From Chlorogloeopsis sp. ULAP01 (lineage in GTDB: Bacteria > Cyanobacteriota > Cyanobacteriia > Cyanobacteriales > Nostocaceae), in contig NZ_JAUDRH010000017.1 of the NCBI RefSeq assembly GCF_030381805.1, forward strand, positions 62,001 to 126,000: a stretch of 64,000 nucleotides of DNA. The letters run 5' to 3'. The notes beneath the pieces are model-generated. The model did not search any database. It was not told the origin of the DNA and saw nothing but the letters and a program-made list of their open reading frames with translations. Made by a program: the position numbers and the translations under genes. Below, piece by piece: positions 46,031-56,454 of the stretch; position 1 is the first letter of the stretch, and each line of letters starts with the position of its first letter.

Positions 46031-47850
46031 AAAAGACTGTTAGCACAAAAGAACAAAAGTACTTTTTAAGGATCGCTGCATAGAATCGGTATAAACCCCA
46101 AGGAATTCGCCAACAAATTCCTAAAGTTTCAGTCAATACCCTACAATTTGTAGATTGGGTTCTAAAGCCTCATATCATGTCCGTGAGATTAACCAGACTG
46201 TGTAAGGGCGGGTTTTGCTGACAATATCTCAACTCAAATCACAATGATACTGGGACTTACAGTCCTTATATTCTGCAGTAACAAAATTTACTTATAAAAC
46301 TAGTTCTAGTTTTAGTCCATTAAAATGGACTTATGCTATGAGACTGGGACTGTAAGTCCCAGGCGCTGGAATAGCTAACTAGATTTACCCATTCTTGCAA
46401 TATATGGGTGGTTTTGGTTTATCGAGAAGCTCACCACGCTTAGACGTGGCATTTAACTCTTTATTTACATAAATCAAAATCTGTTGACCCCTGTACAAAC
46501 AAACTACCTCCTTATTGTTAGTTAAAGAAAACTGATTTTACGAAATCTATCTACCTACAACTTTTACTTAATTAGAGAATATTTTTAAATGACATTAAGG
46601 AATAAATTACTCAACTTAGCTAAATGGTTTTTCAAACATTCTCTCAAACCATTTAGTGCGTATAACTTATGAAAAAGAGTTTTTGTTCAAGTTATTTTCA
46701 ACTTATTAGATGCAAATCCCTTTACATTCATTGTTGATACCTGCTTGGTATTCTTGATATTACCTTGACTTTACCATGAACTGTAACACAAGTGAATAAA
46801 AAATATTCATATATTTACTCCATTAATTCTTTCTAATTATATTGATTTATCTCATTTATTAGTTTTAGGATAAATACTTATCTTGGGAGTATTCAGCGTA
46901 AATATTGTACTAAAAATCTGATTTCTCCGTTTTTTTGATAATCATAACTAATCAAAAATCAAATAATAGCTAAAGGTAATTATCAGTTAAATTTAGGATG
47001 TTTAAAAGATTTTAGCAACCAAAGATAGGGAAATTAAGGACGAACTTAAGTCTTTTACTTATAATCGGCAAGAATGCACTCAATATAATGCCTAAGCGTT
47101 TAGTGGCAGAATGTACCGCAGGTCAAAAACGAAACATTCTTCTCTCTTCCTAATACCATTTCACGAAAATCTTGATACAATTCACTCCCCCAGCTTCCCC
47201 AACCTCCCCATCTCCCCCAGCTTGCCCAAATGTATCAACTTTAAAGTGAAACGGTATAATGTGCAGGAAGTAGGTTGAAGAGTAGTTAAGTTTTGTCTAT
47301 CTCTATATTAAATTAATGTTAGACCATCTACCTGGGAGATTCAAAATTGAAATTCTAAAATTAAAAATAAAATTTAAAAACGTAAATCAATACTTAATTT
47401 AGAGTAATTGTAATAAGAACGCCTCAAATATTGGATTTTGCGTCTCGATTTGATTTTTTTTGCATTTCCATAGATAAATTTAGTTGTTCTGCATCCTTTT
47501 GTTTTAAATTTGAGCAAAGCGAAAGTCTGCAATAGCTTTGTTATGCAACAACCACAAAAAGAAAAAACTAAAAAAACTTAAATTTGTTTTTAACTTCCTA
47601 AATTTCGCTGGCTAAAACCTTTTTGAATTGGAAAGCTAGACATATAGCAGACCACCTTTGATTTATGAAACTGTAGTGAAAGCAGTAAGGATGAAAGCAG
47701 TCACATTTGTTTCAAGCAAGCGAGAGGTTGGGTTCTAAGTACAGAATTGCACAAATTCATAATGATTATAAGTCGAGGACGAAGACAACACAACCTACGA
47801 GCCTTAACCATACGAATTTATGAAAAGCTGTACTCAAAGGAGGAAAAAGC
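46031..47850. other. Long stretch without convincing genes
   Basis: A/T-rich. It contains inverted arms CTGGGACTTACAGTCC (about 46250-46265) and GGACTGTAAGTCCCAG (about 46346-46361), a CCACG-CTTAGA-CGTGG hairpin near 46433-46449 like those near cyanobacterial IS200/IS605 ends, and a MITE-like element at 47153-47257. The short reading MKAVTFVSSKREVGF near 47692 could be an alcohol dehydrogenase start but ends at once. Confidence 0.5.
47153..47257. repeat. MITE-like element, copy 1
   Basis: Terminal arms ATACCATTTCACG and GTGAAACGGTAT with continued pairing inward (TTGATACA / TGTATCAA). About 105 bp with a C-rich centre. A 78-bp copy at 59327-59404 splits an Hsp20 gene. Confidence 0.75.
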
Positions 47851-48089
47851 ATGAGCAACGCAGATTATGCAGAACGCGATCGAGATGGAAAGGCAGTATT
47901 CTACGTGGCGTTGCATAATATTTGATGTCTAACGAGCACAACTTATTTAGTAAGGTAATTGGATATGCAACTAACAACGGCAATTCCAAAACCTATGTTG
48001 ATGGCATAGAAACTGGGAATCCAAACGGAAATTTGGGCATAGTCAATTTCCACGTTATGGTCAAACAGATGCAATTAATCAAGCGTTAA
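47851..48089 (+). other. Two short overlapping ORFs with a strong ribosome site
   Basis: ATG 47851 follows AAAGGAGGAAAAAGC and opens 24 codons (MSNADYAERDRDGKAVFYVA). Its TGA overlaps ATG 47925, which opens 54 codons (MSNEHNLFSKVIGYATNNGN and onward). The arrangement could be a broken gene or a coupled small-ORF pair; no family is recognised. Confidence 0.35.
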
Positions 48090-48162
48090 CAAGAACATAG
48101 CAATTCGCCGCGCAAAAACATTCACAAGAAAGTGATTAACCTAAATTACAAAGGAGTCCAAC

Positions 48163-48792
48163 ATGGTAACTACAATGTCCAAGCCTAAACAAAAAATAGG
48201 TGTACTCATTGAAGCTCACTTTGACGAAACTGAGTATCGAGGGTTCAACGACTTCTTTCCTAAAAATGGATACCAGGTAGAGTACATATCTCACCTTTGG
48301 GATTATGACCAACTGACTTTTAAAGGCAATGATTTTACTGAAGAGGTTACAGTCTGCACAGAAGTGGAAGATGTTGAGCCTACCGATTATGACGGAATTA
48401 TTCTCATTGGTGGCTATGCTATGGATCGTCTTCGCTATGAAGCCAATCCAAAGCCAGGTCAACCCAACCAATCTCCAGCCGTCAAGTTTCTCCGAGCAGC
48501 TGTGAGAGTTATGGATGCCAATCACTTAAAAATTGGAACAATTTGTCACAGCCTTTGGCTGTTCTGTGCTGCACCAGAACTCCTGAGAGGTCGCAAGGTC
48601 ACCTGTGCTCATAATCTGATTTACGACGTTCAAAATGCGGGAGGAATTGTCCAATTTGAGGGTGATGGAACCAAGACACTACACATCGACGGTAATCTGA
48701 TCGCAGCAAAACATCCTGACGTAACCTACGAATTCATGGGTGTCTTTTTAGAGGAAATTAAAAAGCAACAAATGCAGAAAGTTAGTGCGTAA
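48163..48792 (+). CDS. DJ-1/PfpI family protein
   Basis: 209 residues. The fold is recognised from IGVLIEAHFDETEY, YDGIILIGGYAMDRL and the nucleophile elbow IGTICHSLWLFCAAPELL with its reactive Cys. The family includes proteases, glyoxalases and stress chaperones, and the exact activity cannot be told. A good ribosome site (AAGGAG) precedes ATG 48163. It lies near carbohydrate and stress genes. Confidence 0.85.
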   Translation: MVTTMSKPKQKIGVLIEAHFDETEYRGFNDFFPKNGYQVEYISHLWDYDQLTFKGNDFTEEVTVCTEVEDVEPTDYDGIILIGGYAMDRLRYEANPKPGQPNQSPAVKFLRAAVRVMDANHLKIGTICHSLWLFCAAPELLRGRKVTCAHNLIYDVQNAGGIVQFEGDGTKTLHIDGNLIAAKHPDVTYEFMGVFLEEIKKQQMQKVSA

Positions 48793-48876
48793 GAACTGAT
48801 TTATAAAGTAAATCTAAATACAACAAGATTGAAGCACGTACTCGCATTAGAATGCAATGTGTGAGGGTGTATAAAT

Positions 48877-49308
48877 AAGGCTTTGATGTCGGCACAGCAA
48901 GATCCGTCAAAGGACTTAAACGTCATTTGATCGTCGATTGTCTGGGTTGTTTTAGGTGTGATAGTTACCTCGGCCAATACCCAAGACCGATTGAGGTGTG
49001 CGATTGCCCGATCGCAGAAGTTTTATGCGAGTGTGAAAATATAGAGTTGATATCGGTTGATGTAGGTTTTAGTTGTGAGAAGTTTACCCATGTGGTTGAT
49101 GCGATTTGTGGTGCCATTCATTGAGGTTGTTAAACGTAATTCCTTTGATTTTGAAGTGTTGCTCAGATGCTGGGTCGTAGAGAGAACATTTAATTGGTTA
49201 GGGTGGTATCGGCGTGGCAGTTCGGATTATGAGATGTTACCGGAAGTGAGTGAGGCAATTGTTTATCCTGCAATGGTCAAATTGATGTTAAATCGACTTG
49301 CTTGTTAA
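48877..49308 (+). pseudogene. IS5-family transposase, degenerate
   Basis: Broken frames read VKGLKRHLIVDCLGCF and later FEVLLRCWVVERTFNWLGWY, RRGSSDYEMLPEVSEAIVYP, ending MVKLMLNRLAC. This is the C-terminal half of an IS5/ISL2-type enzyme with several frameshifts. Confidence 0.7.
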
Positions 49309-49519
49309 CAATTACTTTATAAATCACCTCTAATAACAATTTGCGCTGTTGCTGATTGAAAATGTGAATTGACCTGACGCAGAGACACACCAGTTGTAGA
49401 GAGTAAGAGCTTAGAGGAGTAGAGGAGTTGCCTCCTGCTTTATCAATACCTTTGCAGAGCCTTACATACTTACTGAATCAGGATAGACAACTCATCTGTG
49501 CAATAAAAGGAAGGGCATA

Positions 49520-51640
49520 ATGATTGCAACAACTAAATATCAAATTGAGCCAGTAACGACTAAGTACCAAGTAGAACGAGGAAGCCAACATCCTTTAGGT
49601 GCAACGCCATACAAAGACGGGGTAAATTTCTCAATCTTTTCAGAACATGCCATATCTGTGGAACTGTTGTTGTTCGATAAGCATGATGACGCGGAACCGA
49701 TTCAGATTATCCAATTAAACCCAAAAATAAATAAAACCTTTCATTTCTGGCATATCTTTGTAAAAGGGTTGACACCAGGCACTTACTATGCATACCGAGT
49801 TGACGGCCCTCAGAATTTACACGGCGCAGGATACCGCTTCAACAAGAACAAGGTACTGATCGATCCCTACTCCAAGGGAAACTGCAATGCTCTTTGGAAC
49901 CGCATAGATGCTTTGGGAACAAAAGACAACCTAGCTACCTCAATGCGTAGTGTAGTGATTGACACCTCGGATTATGACTGGGAAGGCGATCGCCCCCTCA
50001 ACCGACCAATGAGTGACACGATCATTTATGAGTTACATGTTGGCGGGTTTACCAGGTCTCCTTCCTCAGGCTGCAAAAATTGCGGAACCTTCTCTGGAAT
50101 TATCGAGAGGATTCCTTACTTGAAAGAATTGGGAATAACAGCTGTTGAACTCCTGCCAGTATTTGACTTTGATGAAAAGGAAATTGTCCGAGAAGTTAAC
50201 GGCAACCAACTGAAAGACTACTGGGGATACAACCCACACAGCTACTTTGCTCCTGAAGGTTCATATTGTACCGCCTCTGATGAAGGAAGCCATATCAGGG
50301 AATTTCGGGATATGGTTAAGGCTCTACATAAGGCTGACATTGAAGTCATCCTAGATGTGGTCTATAACCATACTAGTGAAGGCAACCATATGGGTCCGAC
50401 TATCAACTTCAAAGGCTTTGAAAATAGCACTTACTATCATCTCGTGCCCTGGGATAAGCAGTATTATATGGACTACACCGGGTGTGGACATACCTTTAAC
50501 TGCAATCACCCAATTGTGGAAAAGTTGATTGTAGAATCTCTGGAATTTTGGGTAAAAGAGATGCATGTTGATGGTTTCCGGTTTGATGAAGGGTCTATTC
50601 TCGCCCGCGGTCAGGACGGAGTACCTATGGCTCATCCGCCAGTAGTGTGGCACATTGAAATATCTGATACCCTAGCTGAAACCAAAATTATTGCTGAGGC
50701 TTGGGATGCTGCCGGATTGTATCAAATTGGCTACTTTCCTGGATATCGTTGGGCAGAATGGAACGGACACTATCGGGATGATATCCGGCGCTTTGTCAAG
50801 GGAGATCCAGGGCTAGTGGGGGCAGTTGCTTCACGCATAGCCGGAAGTGCCGATCTCTATCAAGCAACTGGTCACCTACCAATTAACAGCATTAATTTCA
50901 TTACTTGCCATGATGGGTTCACCCTCAACGATCTGGTTTCATACAACTACAAACATAATGAAGCCAATGGTGAAAATAATCAGGATGGCATTAATGATAA
51001 TTTGAGCTGGAATTGTGGAGTTGAAGGAGAGACTGACGATCCAGGAATTGATGCTTTGCGTCGGCGACAAATTAAGAATTTCGTAGCCATTCTCTTCCTT
51101 TCCCAAGGCGTACCGATGTTTGTAGCTGGTGATGAAGTCAGACGCACCCAAAAGGGCAACAACAACGCCTATTGCCAGGATAACGAAATTAGTTGGTTTG
51201 ACTGGAATCTTGTGGAGAAGAACTCGGATATATTCAGGTTCTTCAAGCTGATGATAGATTTCCGCAAGTGCTATTGTCATAGTGCCTTACGCCGCAGCCG
51301 TTTCTTCAGTGGCGAAGTTAACGAGCGTGGTTTGGCGGACATTTCTTGGCATGGTTGCAAGTTGTTCAGTCCAGGTTGGTACGACCCTGATGCCAGAGTT
51401 CTCGCATATACTATGGGCGGCTTTGAAGGGGAAGCAGATATTCACGTCATGCTCAATATGTATTGGGAAGCTCTCGACTTTGAAATTCCCTCGATTGCAG
51501 GTAGGAGGGAATGGTACAAAATTGTAGACACTGCTGAACCTTCCCCTATGGATATTATGGAACAGGGGAAAGAGACTATAGTTTCAGGCAATGTCTGTAC
51601 TGTTCAGGGTCGTAGCGTTGTCATTTTAATTTCCAAATAA
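49520..51640 (+). CDS. glgX: Glycogen debranching enzyme (isoamylase type, GlgX)
   Basis: 706 residues with an N-terminal CBM48-like domain (HPLGATPYKDGVNFSIFSEH) and a GH13 catalytic barrel: DVVYNHTSEGN, nucleophile Asp in VDGFRFDEGSIL, acid Glu in IIAEAWDAAG, and the HD pair in FITCHDGFTLNDL. It hydrolyses alpha-1,6 branches of glycogen. A good ribosome site (GGAAGG) is present. It lies 39 bases upstream of the epimerase-STAS gene, and the two are probably co-expressed. Confidence 0.94.
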   Translation: MIATTKYQIEPVTTKYQVERGSQHPLGATPYKDGVNFSIFSEHAISVELLLFDKHDDAEPIQIIQLNPKINKTFHFWHIFVKGLTPGTYYAYRVDGPQNLHGAGYRFNKNKVLIDPYSKGNCNALWNRIDALGTKDNLATSMRSVVIDTSDYDWEGDRPLNRPMSDTIIYELHVGGFTRSPSSGCKNCGTFSGIIERIPYLKELGITAVELLPVFDFDEKEIVREVNGNQLKDYWGYNPHSYFAPEGSYCTASDEGSHIREFRDMVKALHKADIEVILDVVYNHTSEGNHMGPTINFKGFENSTYYHLVPWDKQYYMDYTGCGHTFNCNHPIVEKLIVESLEFWVKEMHVDGFRFDEGSILARGQDGVPMAHPPVVWHIEISDTLAETKIIAEAWDAAGLYQIGYFPGYRWAEWNGHYRDDIRRFVKGDPGLVGAVASRIAGSADLYQATGHLPINSINFITCHDGFTLNDLVSYNYKHNEANGENNQDGINDNLSWNCGVEGETDDPGIDALRRRQIKNFVAILFLSQGVPMFVAGDEVRRTQKGNNNAYCQDNEISWFDWNLVEKNSDIFRFFKLMIDFRKCYCHSALRRSRFFSGEVNERGLADISWHGCKLFSPGWYDPDARVLAYTMGGFEGEADIHVMLNMYWEALDFEIPSIAGRREWYKIVDTAEPSPMDIMEQGKETIVSGNVCTVQGRSVVILISK

Positions 51641-51678
51641 TTTCCAGGTCATCAATTTTCACTTTTGGAGAAAATTCA

Positions 51679-53853
51679 ATGAATAACATAGATTTTACGT
51701 TTTCAGACCTGATCGCTGGGTATGTTACTGATTTTGACACGAGTAAGGGAGAGCATGGTACTTTCACCCTCAAGACCTCAGACGGAAGGAACTTTGAAGT
51801 AGCATTGACCTCAAACACCTATGCTGAGTTGGTGCGCAATTTGGGAGAGCCTTACTACGATTGCACTGGTCAGATATGGTCAAGAATTGCTCCAAATCAG
51901 TATATTTTCGTATATGGCATTTTCTATCTTGAGGGAGATCAGTATAAGTTTGAAGCCAAGCGTATAGTCTTTCTGGGTCGGACAGAACGCGAGTATCTTT
52001 TTGAAAAGCAAGACTGGTGGGTCAAGCAAATACAAAATCTTGCCAATTTTTACCTGAAAGCACAGTTTGAGGATGGTGAAATTGATTATCGAAAATATCG
52101 CACTGGTATAGGCTTGGTTGGTTCAAAGGAAAAGAGCAATCGTCAGGAAACTGACACTATTTCGCGCCTGGTTTACGGTTTTGCCACAGCCTATATGATG
52201 ACTGGGGAAGACCATTACCTAGAGGCTGCCGAAAAAGGAACCGAATACCTACGCCGACATATGCGTTTTCTCGACGAGGGTGAAGGTATTTGCTATTGGT
52301 ATCATGCAGTTGACGTGAAGCCAGATGGAAGTGAGCAAAAAATATTTTCCTCAGAATTTGGGGATGATTATGACGCTATTCCAGCTTATGAGCAGATATA
52401 TGCGTTGGTTGGTCCTACCCAAACTTACCGGGTTACAGGCGATCCACACATTTTGAAGGACATAGAGTTGACCGTCAATCTGTTTGAGTACTATTTCCTG
52501 GACAAATCGGAAAGAGGAGGATTATTTTCACACATCGATCCGATTAGTCTCAGCCCTTACTCAGAGACTTTGGGTCATAACCGCGCTAAAAAGAACTGGA
52601 ACTCAGTAGGCGATCATGCCCCAGCTTACTTGATTAATTTATGGCTGGCGACCGGCGAGGACAAATACGCTGATTTCCTTGAGTACACCTTTGACACAAT
52701 TGAAAAGCGTTTTCCGGATTATGAGCATAGTCCGTTCGTTCAAGAACGTTTTTATGAGGATTGGAGCCACGACACGACTTGGGGGTGGCAGCAGAATCGA
52801 GCCGTTGTCGGACACAACCTCAAAATAGCTTGGAACCTGATGCGGATGAACCACCTGAAACCAAAAGAAAAATATGTAGCCCTGGCTGAAAAGATTGCAG
52901 AAATCATGCCAGCAGTTGGCAGCGATCGCCAGCGTGGAGGGTGGTATGACGTCGTAGAGCGTGCCCTAAAACCAGGGGAAGGGATATACCGCTTTGTATG
53001 GCATGACCGAAAAGCTTGGTGGCAGCAGGAACAAGCCATTTTAGCCTATCTAATTCTTACTGGTTCACTTGGTAAACCTGAGTATCAACGGTTGGCACGT
53101 GAATCAGCAGCTTTCTATAACGCTTGGTTCCTCGACTACGAAGCTGGCGGTGTCTACTTCAATGTTTTGGCAAATGGACTTCCCTATCTGCTGGGAACTG
53201 AGCGAGGCAAGGGCAGCCACTCAATGAGTGGTTATCACTCCTTTGAGCTGGCTTACTTGGCTTGTGTCTATATAAACCTGCTGATTACTAAACAGCCGAT
53301 GGATTTGTACTTCAAGCCAAAGCCTGGTGCCTTTAAAGATAATATTCTGCGAGTTCAGCCAGATATTCTACCACCTGGCAGCGTGCATATTGCCGATGTA
53401 TGGATCAATGGGCAATCGTATTTCAATTTTGATGCCAACAACCTCACAATCAAACTGCCATCCTCTGCCGATGAACTAAAAGTTCGAGTCAGAATTCTTC
53501 CCACTGAGGTATTTTTCAACGCAACTCTATTAGATGTAACTGAAAGTACCGCCAAGATTTCCTTAAGTGGGTTAATGGATGCAGCTGCTGTACCACTTTT
53601 CGAGGATGAATTAAAGAAAGCAACCAGCCAGTCAGTCAAACGCATTGTTTTGATGCTAGAAAATCTGAAATGCATATCTAGCGCTGGCCTGCGATCGCTT
53701 ATTTTCAACAAGCAAAAGTTGGGTGCTGATGTTGAATTCTATATAGTTGGTGCGGCTGAGCATGTGAAGAATTACCTTCAGATGAGTTCATTTTGTGAGG
53801 GTGTGACTGTGTTGGATAGGTATGAAACTGTCAAGATGGCTAGTGTTAGGTGA
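51679..53853 (+). CDS. AGE-type (alpha/alpha)6 barrel protein fused to a STAS domain
   Basis: 724 residues. The first 100 residues look like a small beta domain. Residues about 110-550 are an (alpha/alpha)6 barrel like N-acylglucosamine 2-epimerases or related glycoside-acting enzymes (GDHAPAYLINLWLATGEDKY, WQQEQAILAYLILTGS, HSMSGYHSFELAYLACVY). Residues about 610-715 form a STAS domain: TAKISLSGLMDAAAVPLFED and the phospho-Ser motif ISSAGLRSLIF. STAS domains of this type are anti-sigma-factor antagonists switched by Ser phosphorylation. The combination suggests a sugar-processing enzyme under partner-switch control; this is inference. Confidence 0.85.
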   Translation: MNNIDFTFSDLIAGYVTDFDTSKGEHGTFTLKTSDGRNFEVALTSNTYAELVRNLGEPYYDCTGQIWSRIAPNQYIFVYGIFYLEGDQYKFEAKRIVFLGRTEREYLFEKQDWWVKQIQNLANFYLKAQFEDGEIDYRKYRTGIGLVGSKEKSNRQETDTISRLVYGFATAYMMTGEDHYLEAAEKGTEYLRRHMRFLDEGEGICYWYHAVDVKPDGSEQKIFSSEFGDDYDAIPAYEQIYALVGPTQTYRVTGDPHILKDIELTVNLFEYYFLDKSERGGLFSHIDPISLSPYSETLGHNRAKKNWNSVGDHAPAYLINLWLATGEDKYADFLEYTFDTIEKRFPDYEHSPFVQERFYEDWSHDTTWGWQQNRAVVGHNLKIAWNLMRMNHLKPKEKYVALAEKIAEIMPAVGSDRQRGGWYDVVERALKPGEGIYRFVWHDRKAWWQQEQAILAYLILTGSLGKPEYQRLARESAAFYNAWFLDYEAGGVYFNVLANGLPYLLGTERGKGSHSMSGYHSFELAYLACVYINLLITKQPMDLYFKPKPGAFKDNILRVQPDILPPGSVHIADVWINGQSYFNFDANNLTIKLPSSADELKVRVRILPTEVFFNATLLDVTESTAKISLSGLMDAAAVPLFEDELKKATSQSVKRIVLMLENLKCISSAGLRSLIFNKQKLGADVEFYIVGAAEHVKNYLQMSSFCEGVTVLDRYETVKMASVR

Positions 53854-54086
53854 TAGTTAACAGCCTCTTTGCAACTGAGCTTTACTTGTACCTGTACCTT
53901 AATAAACTTAAGAAGGCCAATAAGTAGGGGATTCAAATACTTATTAAAGATTCAAGTTAGAAGTAGAGGTTTTAAACCCAACTAGTAGTCAGCCAAAGCA
54001 ACTTTAAGGGGCTAAATAACGAACTGCTAAAACGAGCCAGCGCCTTGTTTTTTCAATGTTGTAGCTTGTGAATTAATGAGGAACTT

Positions 54087-55748
54087 ATGGCTAAACCTGT
54101 ATTAATTACAATAGACGACGACCCCCAAGTCCTATGGGCTATCGAACGCGATTTACGGCATAAATACGGTAGCGACTTCCGGATATTGCGAGCAGATTCT
54201 GGTGCGACGGCTTTGGAGGCACTCAAACAGTTGAAACTGCGCAATGAGCCAGTGGCACTATTGTTGGCAGACCAGCGGATGCCACAGATGACTGGTGTGG
54301 AGTTTCTTGAAAAGGCAATGGAAATCTTTCCACAGGCCAAACGCGCCTTGCTTACGGCGTATGCAGATACCGATGATGCTATTCGTGCCATCAATAAGGC
54401 CAAGATTGATTACTATCTCCTGAAGCCGTGGAGCCCTCCAGAAGAGCGTTTGTACCCCGTGCTTAACGATTTGCTAGAGGTTTGGCAGACATCGTTTCTC
54501 CCATATTTTGAAGGCGTTCGCGTGATTGGCGATCGCTGGTCGCCCAAATCCCATCAAGTCAAAGATTTTTTAGCACGTAATCATATTCCTTACCAGTGGC
54601 TGGACGTTGAATCAGATGAGGCGAACCGTCTGGTTACCTACGCCACCAGTTCTGATGTCCCACAACTACCACTACTGCTCTTCCCCAATGGCTCAAATCT
54701 GATAGCTCCGACAAATATTGAAATTGCCGAGAAAATAGGGCTGAAAATGCGCCCGACAATGCCGTTTTACGACTTGATTATCGTGGGTGCTGGCCCGGGC
54801 GGCCTAGCGGCAGCTGTTTATGGGGCATCCGAGGGGCTGGATACTGTAATAATTGAAAGAGAGGCCCCAGGAGGGCAAGCGGGGACAAGTTCCCGGATTG
54901 AGAATTATCTCGGTTTTCCGGTTGGACTAACTGGGGGAGATTTAGCCAGACGTGCTGTTGCACAAGCTCGCAAGTTCGGAGCAGAGATTCTTACGCCGCA
55001 AGAAGTAACTAGCGTTCGTACAGAGGGTCAGTATCGAATTGTAACTCTAGCAGATAGATCGGAACTGAGCAGTCATACGCTGATGATTGCAACAGGCGTA
55101 TCGTATCGCAAACTCGATGTGCCTGGTATTGACAGGTTGACAGGGGCGGGTGTGTACTATGGAGCTGCAATCACCGAAGCACTTTCCTACCAAGACGAAG
55201 ACGTTTTTATTGTCGGGGCGGGTAATTCAGCTGGACAGGCTGCGATGTACCTCTCTAAATACGCCCGGCGTGTGACTCTGCTCGTACGAGGTGACTCACT
55301 AACGAAAAGTATGTCTAAGTATCTGATCGATCAGATCGAATTAACTGACAATATAACAGTAAAATTGTTGACTCAGGTTGCTGAAGTATTTGGCAAAGAC
55401 AAGCTTGAGGCGATAACTCTTGCAAACATAGAAACTAGTGAGGTTGAAACTGTCCCTACCAACGCCCTTTTTACCTTTATTGGTGCGATGCCACGTACTC
55501 ATTGGTTACAAGATGTTGTAGAGCGCGATAAATATGGATTCATCCTGACTGGGCCTGACACTATGCAGAATGGGACACTTCCAAAAGGATGGACACTAGA
55601 GCGCAATCCGTTTCTTCTCGAAACTAGTGTGCCGGGTATTTTCGCGGTAGGTGACGTGCGCCATAAGTCTGTGAAACGAGTTGCCTCAGCGGTGGGTGAG
55701 GGAGCGATCGCTGTTCAATTCATTCACCAATATCTCGCATCCTTATAG
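54087..55748 (+). CDS. Response regulator fused to a TrxR-like flavoprotein, cysteine-free
   Basis: 553 residues. A receiver domain (about 1-125) with ITIDDDPQ, phospho-acceptor Asp 62 in LLLADQRMP and Lys in YYLLKPW. A glutaredoxin-like segment (about 130-220) has GDRWSPKSHQVKDFLARN, with SPKS where glutaredoxins have CPYC. Then comes a TrxR-like reductase (IIVGAGPGGLAAAVYGAS, VFIVGAGNSAGQAAMYLSKY, VPGIFAVGDVRH). The usual reductase CxxC is replaced by the GAAITEA region, and no Cys occurs anywhere. A partner of the cNMP-binding kinase type at 32374 is likely, but it is 20 kb away. A scrap of a second such gene lies at 30566. Confidence 0.9.
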   Translation: MAKPVLITIDDDPQVLWAIERDLRHKYGSDFRILRADSGATALEALKQLKLRNEPVALLLADQRMPQMTGVEFLEKAMEIFPQAKRALLTAYADTDDAIRAINKAKIDYYLLKPWSPPEERLYPVLNDLLEVWQTSFLPYFEGVRVIGDRWSPKSHQVKDFLARNHIPYQWLDVESDEANRLVTYATSSDVPQLPLLLFPNGSNLIAPTNIEIAEKIGLKMRPTMPFYDLIIVGAGPGGLAAAVYGASEGLDTVIIEREAPGGQAGTSSRIENYLGFPVGLTGGDLARRAVAQARKFGAEILTPQEVTSVRTEGQYRIVTLADRSELSSHTLMIATGVSYRKLDVPGIDRLTGAGVYYGAAITEALSYQDEDVFIVGAGNSAGQAAMYLSKYARRVTLLVRGDSLTKSMSKYLIDQIELTDNITVKLLTQVAEVFGKDKLEAITLANIETSEVETVPTNALFTFIGAMPRTHWLQDVVERDKYGFILTGPDTMQNGTLPKGWTLERNPFLLETSVPGIFAVGDVRHKSVKRVASAVGEGAIAVQFIHQYLASL

Positions 55749-55783
55749 CTGGAGTTCCTATCTTTGTGGAATCCTGAATACGG

Positions 55784-56443
55784 ATGTGTATTAGTTGGAA
55801 GAAAACTCAAGCTAATAATCCCAAATATGATCAGGAATTAGTAGATTCAAAAAAAGAGATTTGTGAGTTGTTGGAGACGAAAAAAGCCGAAATCAAATCA
55901 GGAGAGTTAGTTGTATTCATGATTGACGAATGTCATTTACTTTGGGGAGACATCATTGGATATGTCTGGGGTAAAAAGAGTGAACGAATCTCAATACCAG
56001 TAGTAAATGAACGTGAAAAACAAACATATTTTGGTGCATTAGATTATCAAAAGAAAGAATTTATCACTTATGCAGCCGAAAAAGGTGACTCGAAAAACAC
56101 CATTAATTTTTTAGGATATCTGCGCTCTCTGCGTCCTGGAGCAAAACTATTAATCATTTGGGATAGTGCCAGTTATCATCGTTCACAAGAAATTCAAGAT
56201 TACCTAGATTCCTTAAATTCTGAATTATCAAAAGAACTATGGTGGATTACTTGCTTGAGATTTGCACCCAATCCACCACAACAAAATCCTGTAGAGGATA
56301 TTTGGCTGTTTGCCAAAAGATTCATCAGAGAATTTTATTTTTTCTGTCATTCGTTTACTGTAGTCAAAGAGTTATTTAATCTGGCAGTACATAGTCAAAT
56401 TTTTGACTTTCCAAAACTTTATGGCTATAGTGTTTTCTCATAA
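55784..56443 (+). pseudogene. IS630-type transposase lacking its N-terminus
   Basis: 219 residues with the DDE triad: first Asp in VVFMIDECHLLWGD, second in LLIIWDSASYHRS, Glu in PPQQNPVEDIW. The usual N-terminal helix-turn-helix half is missing. It begins 35 bases after the RR-TrxR stop. Confidence 0.8.
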
Positions 56444-56454
56444 ATCACTTAGCA

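Noticed and set aside
47692..47740. Start of a zinc alcohol dehydrogenase (MKAVTF)
   Set aside because: The frame stops after about 15 codons and no later dehydrogenase motif appears.
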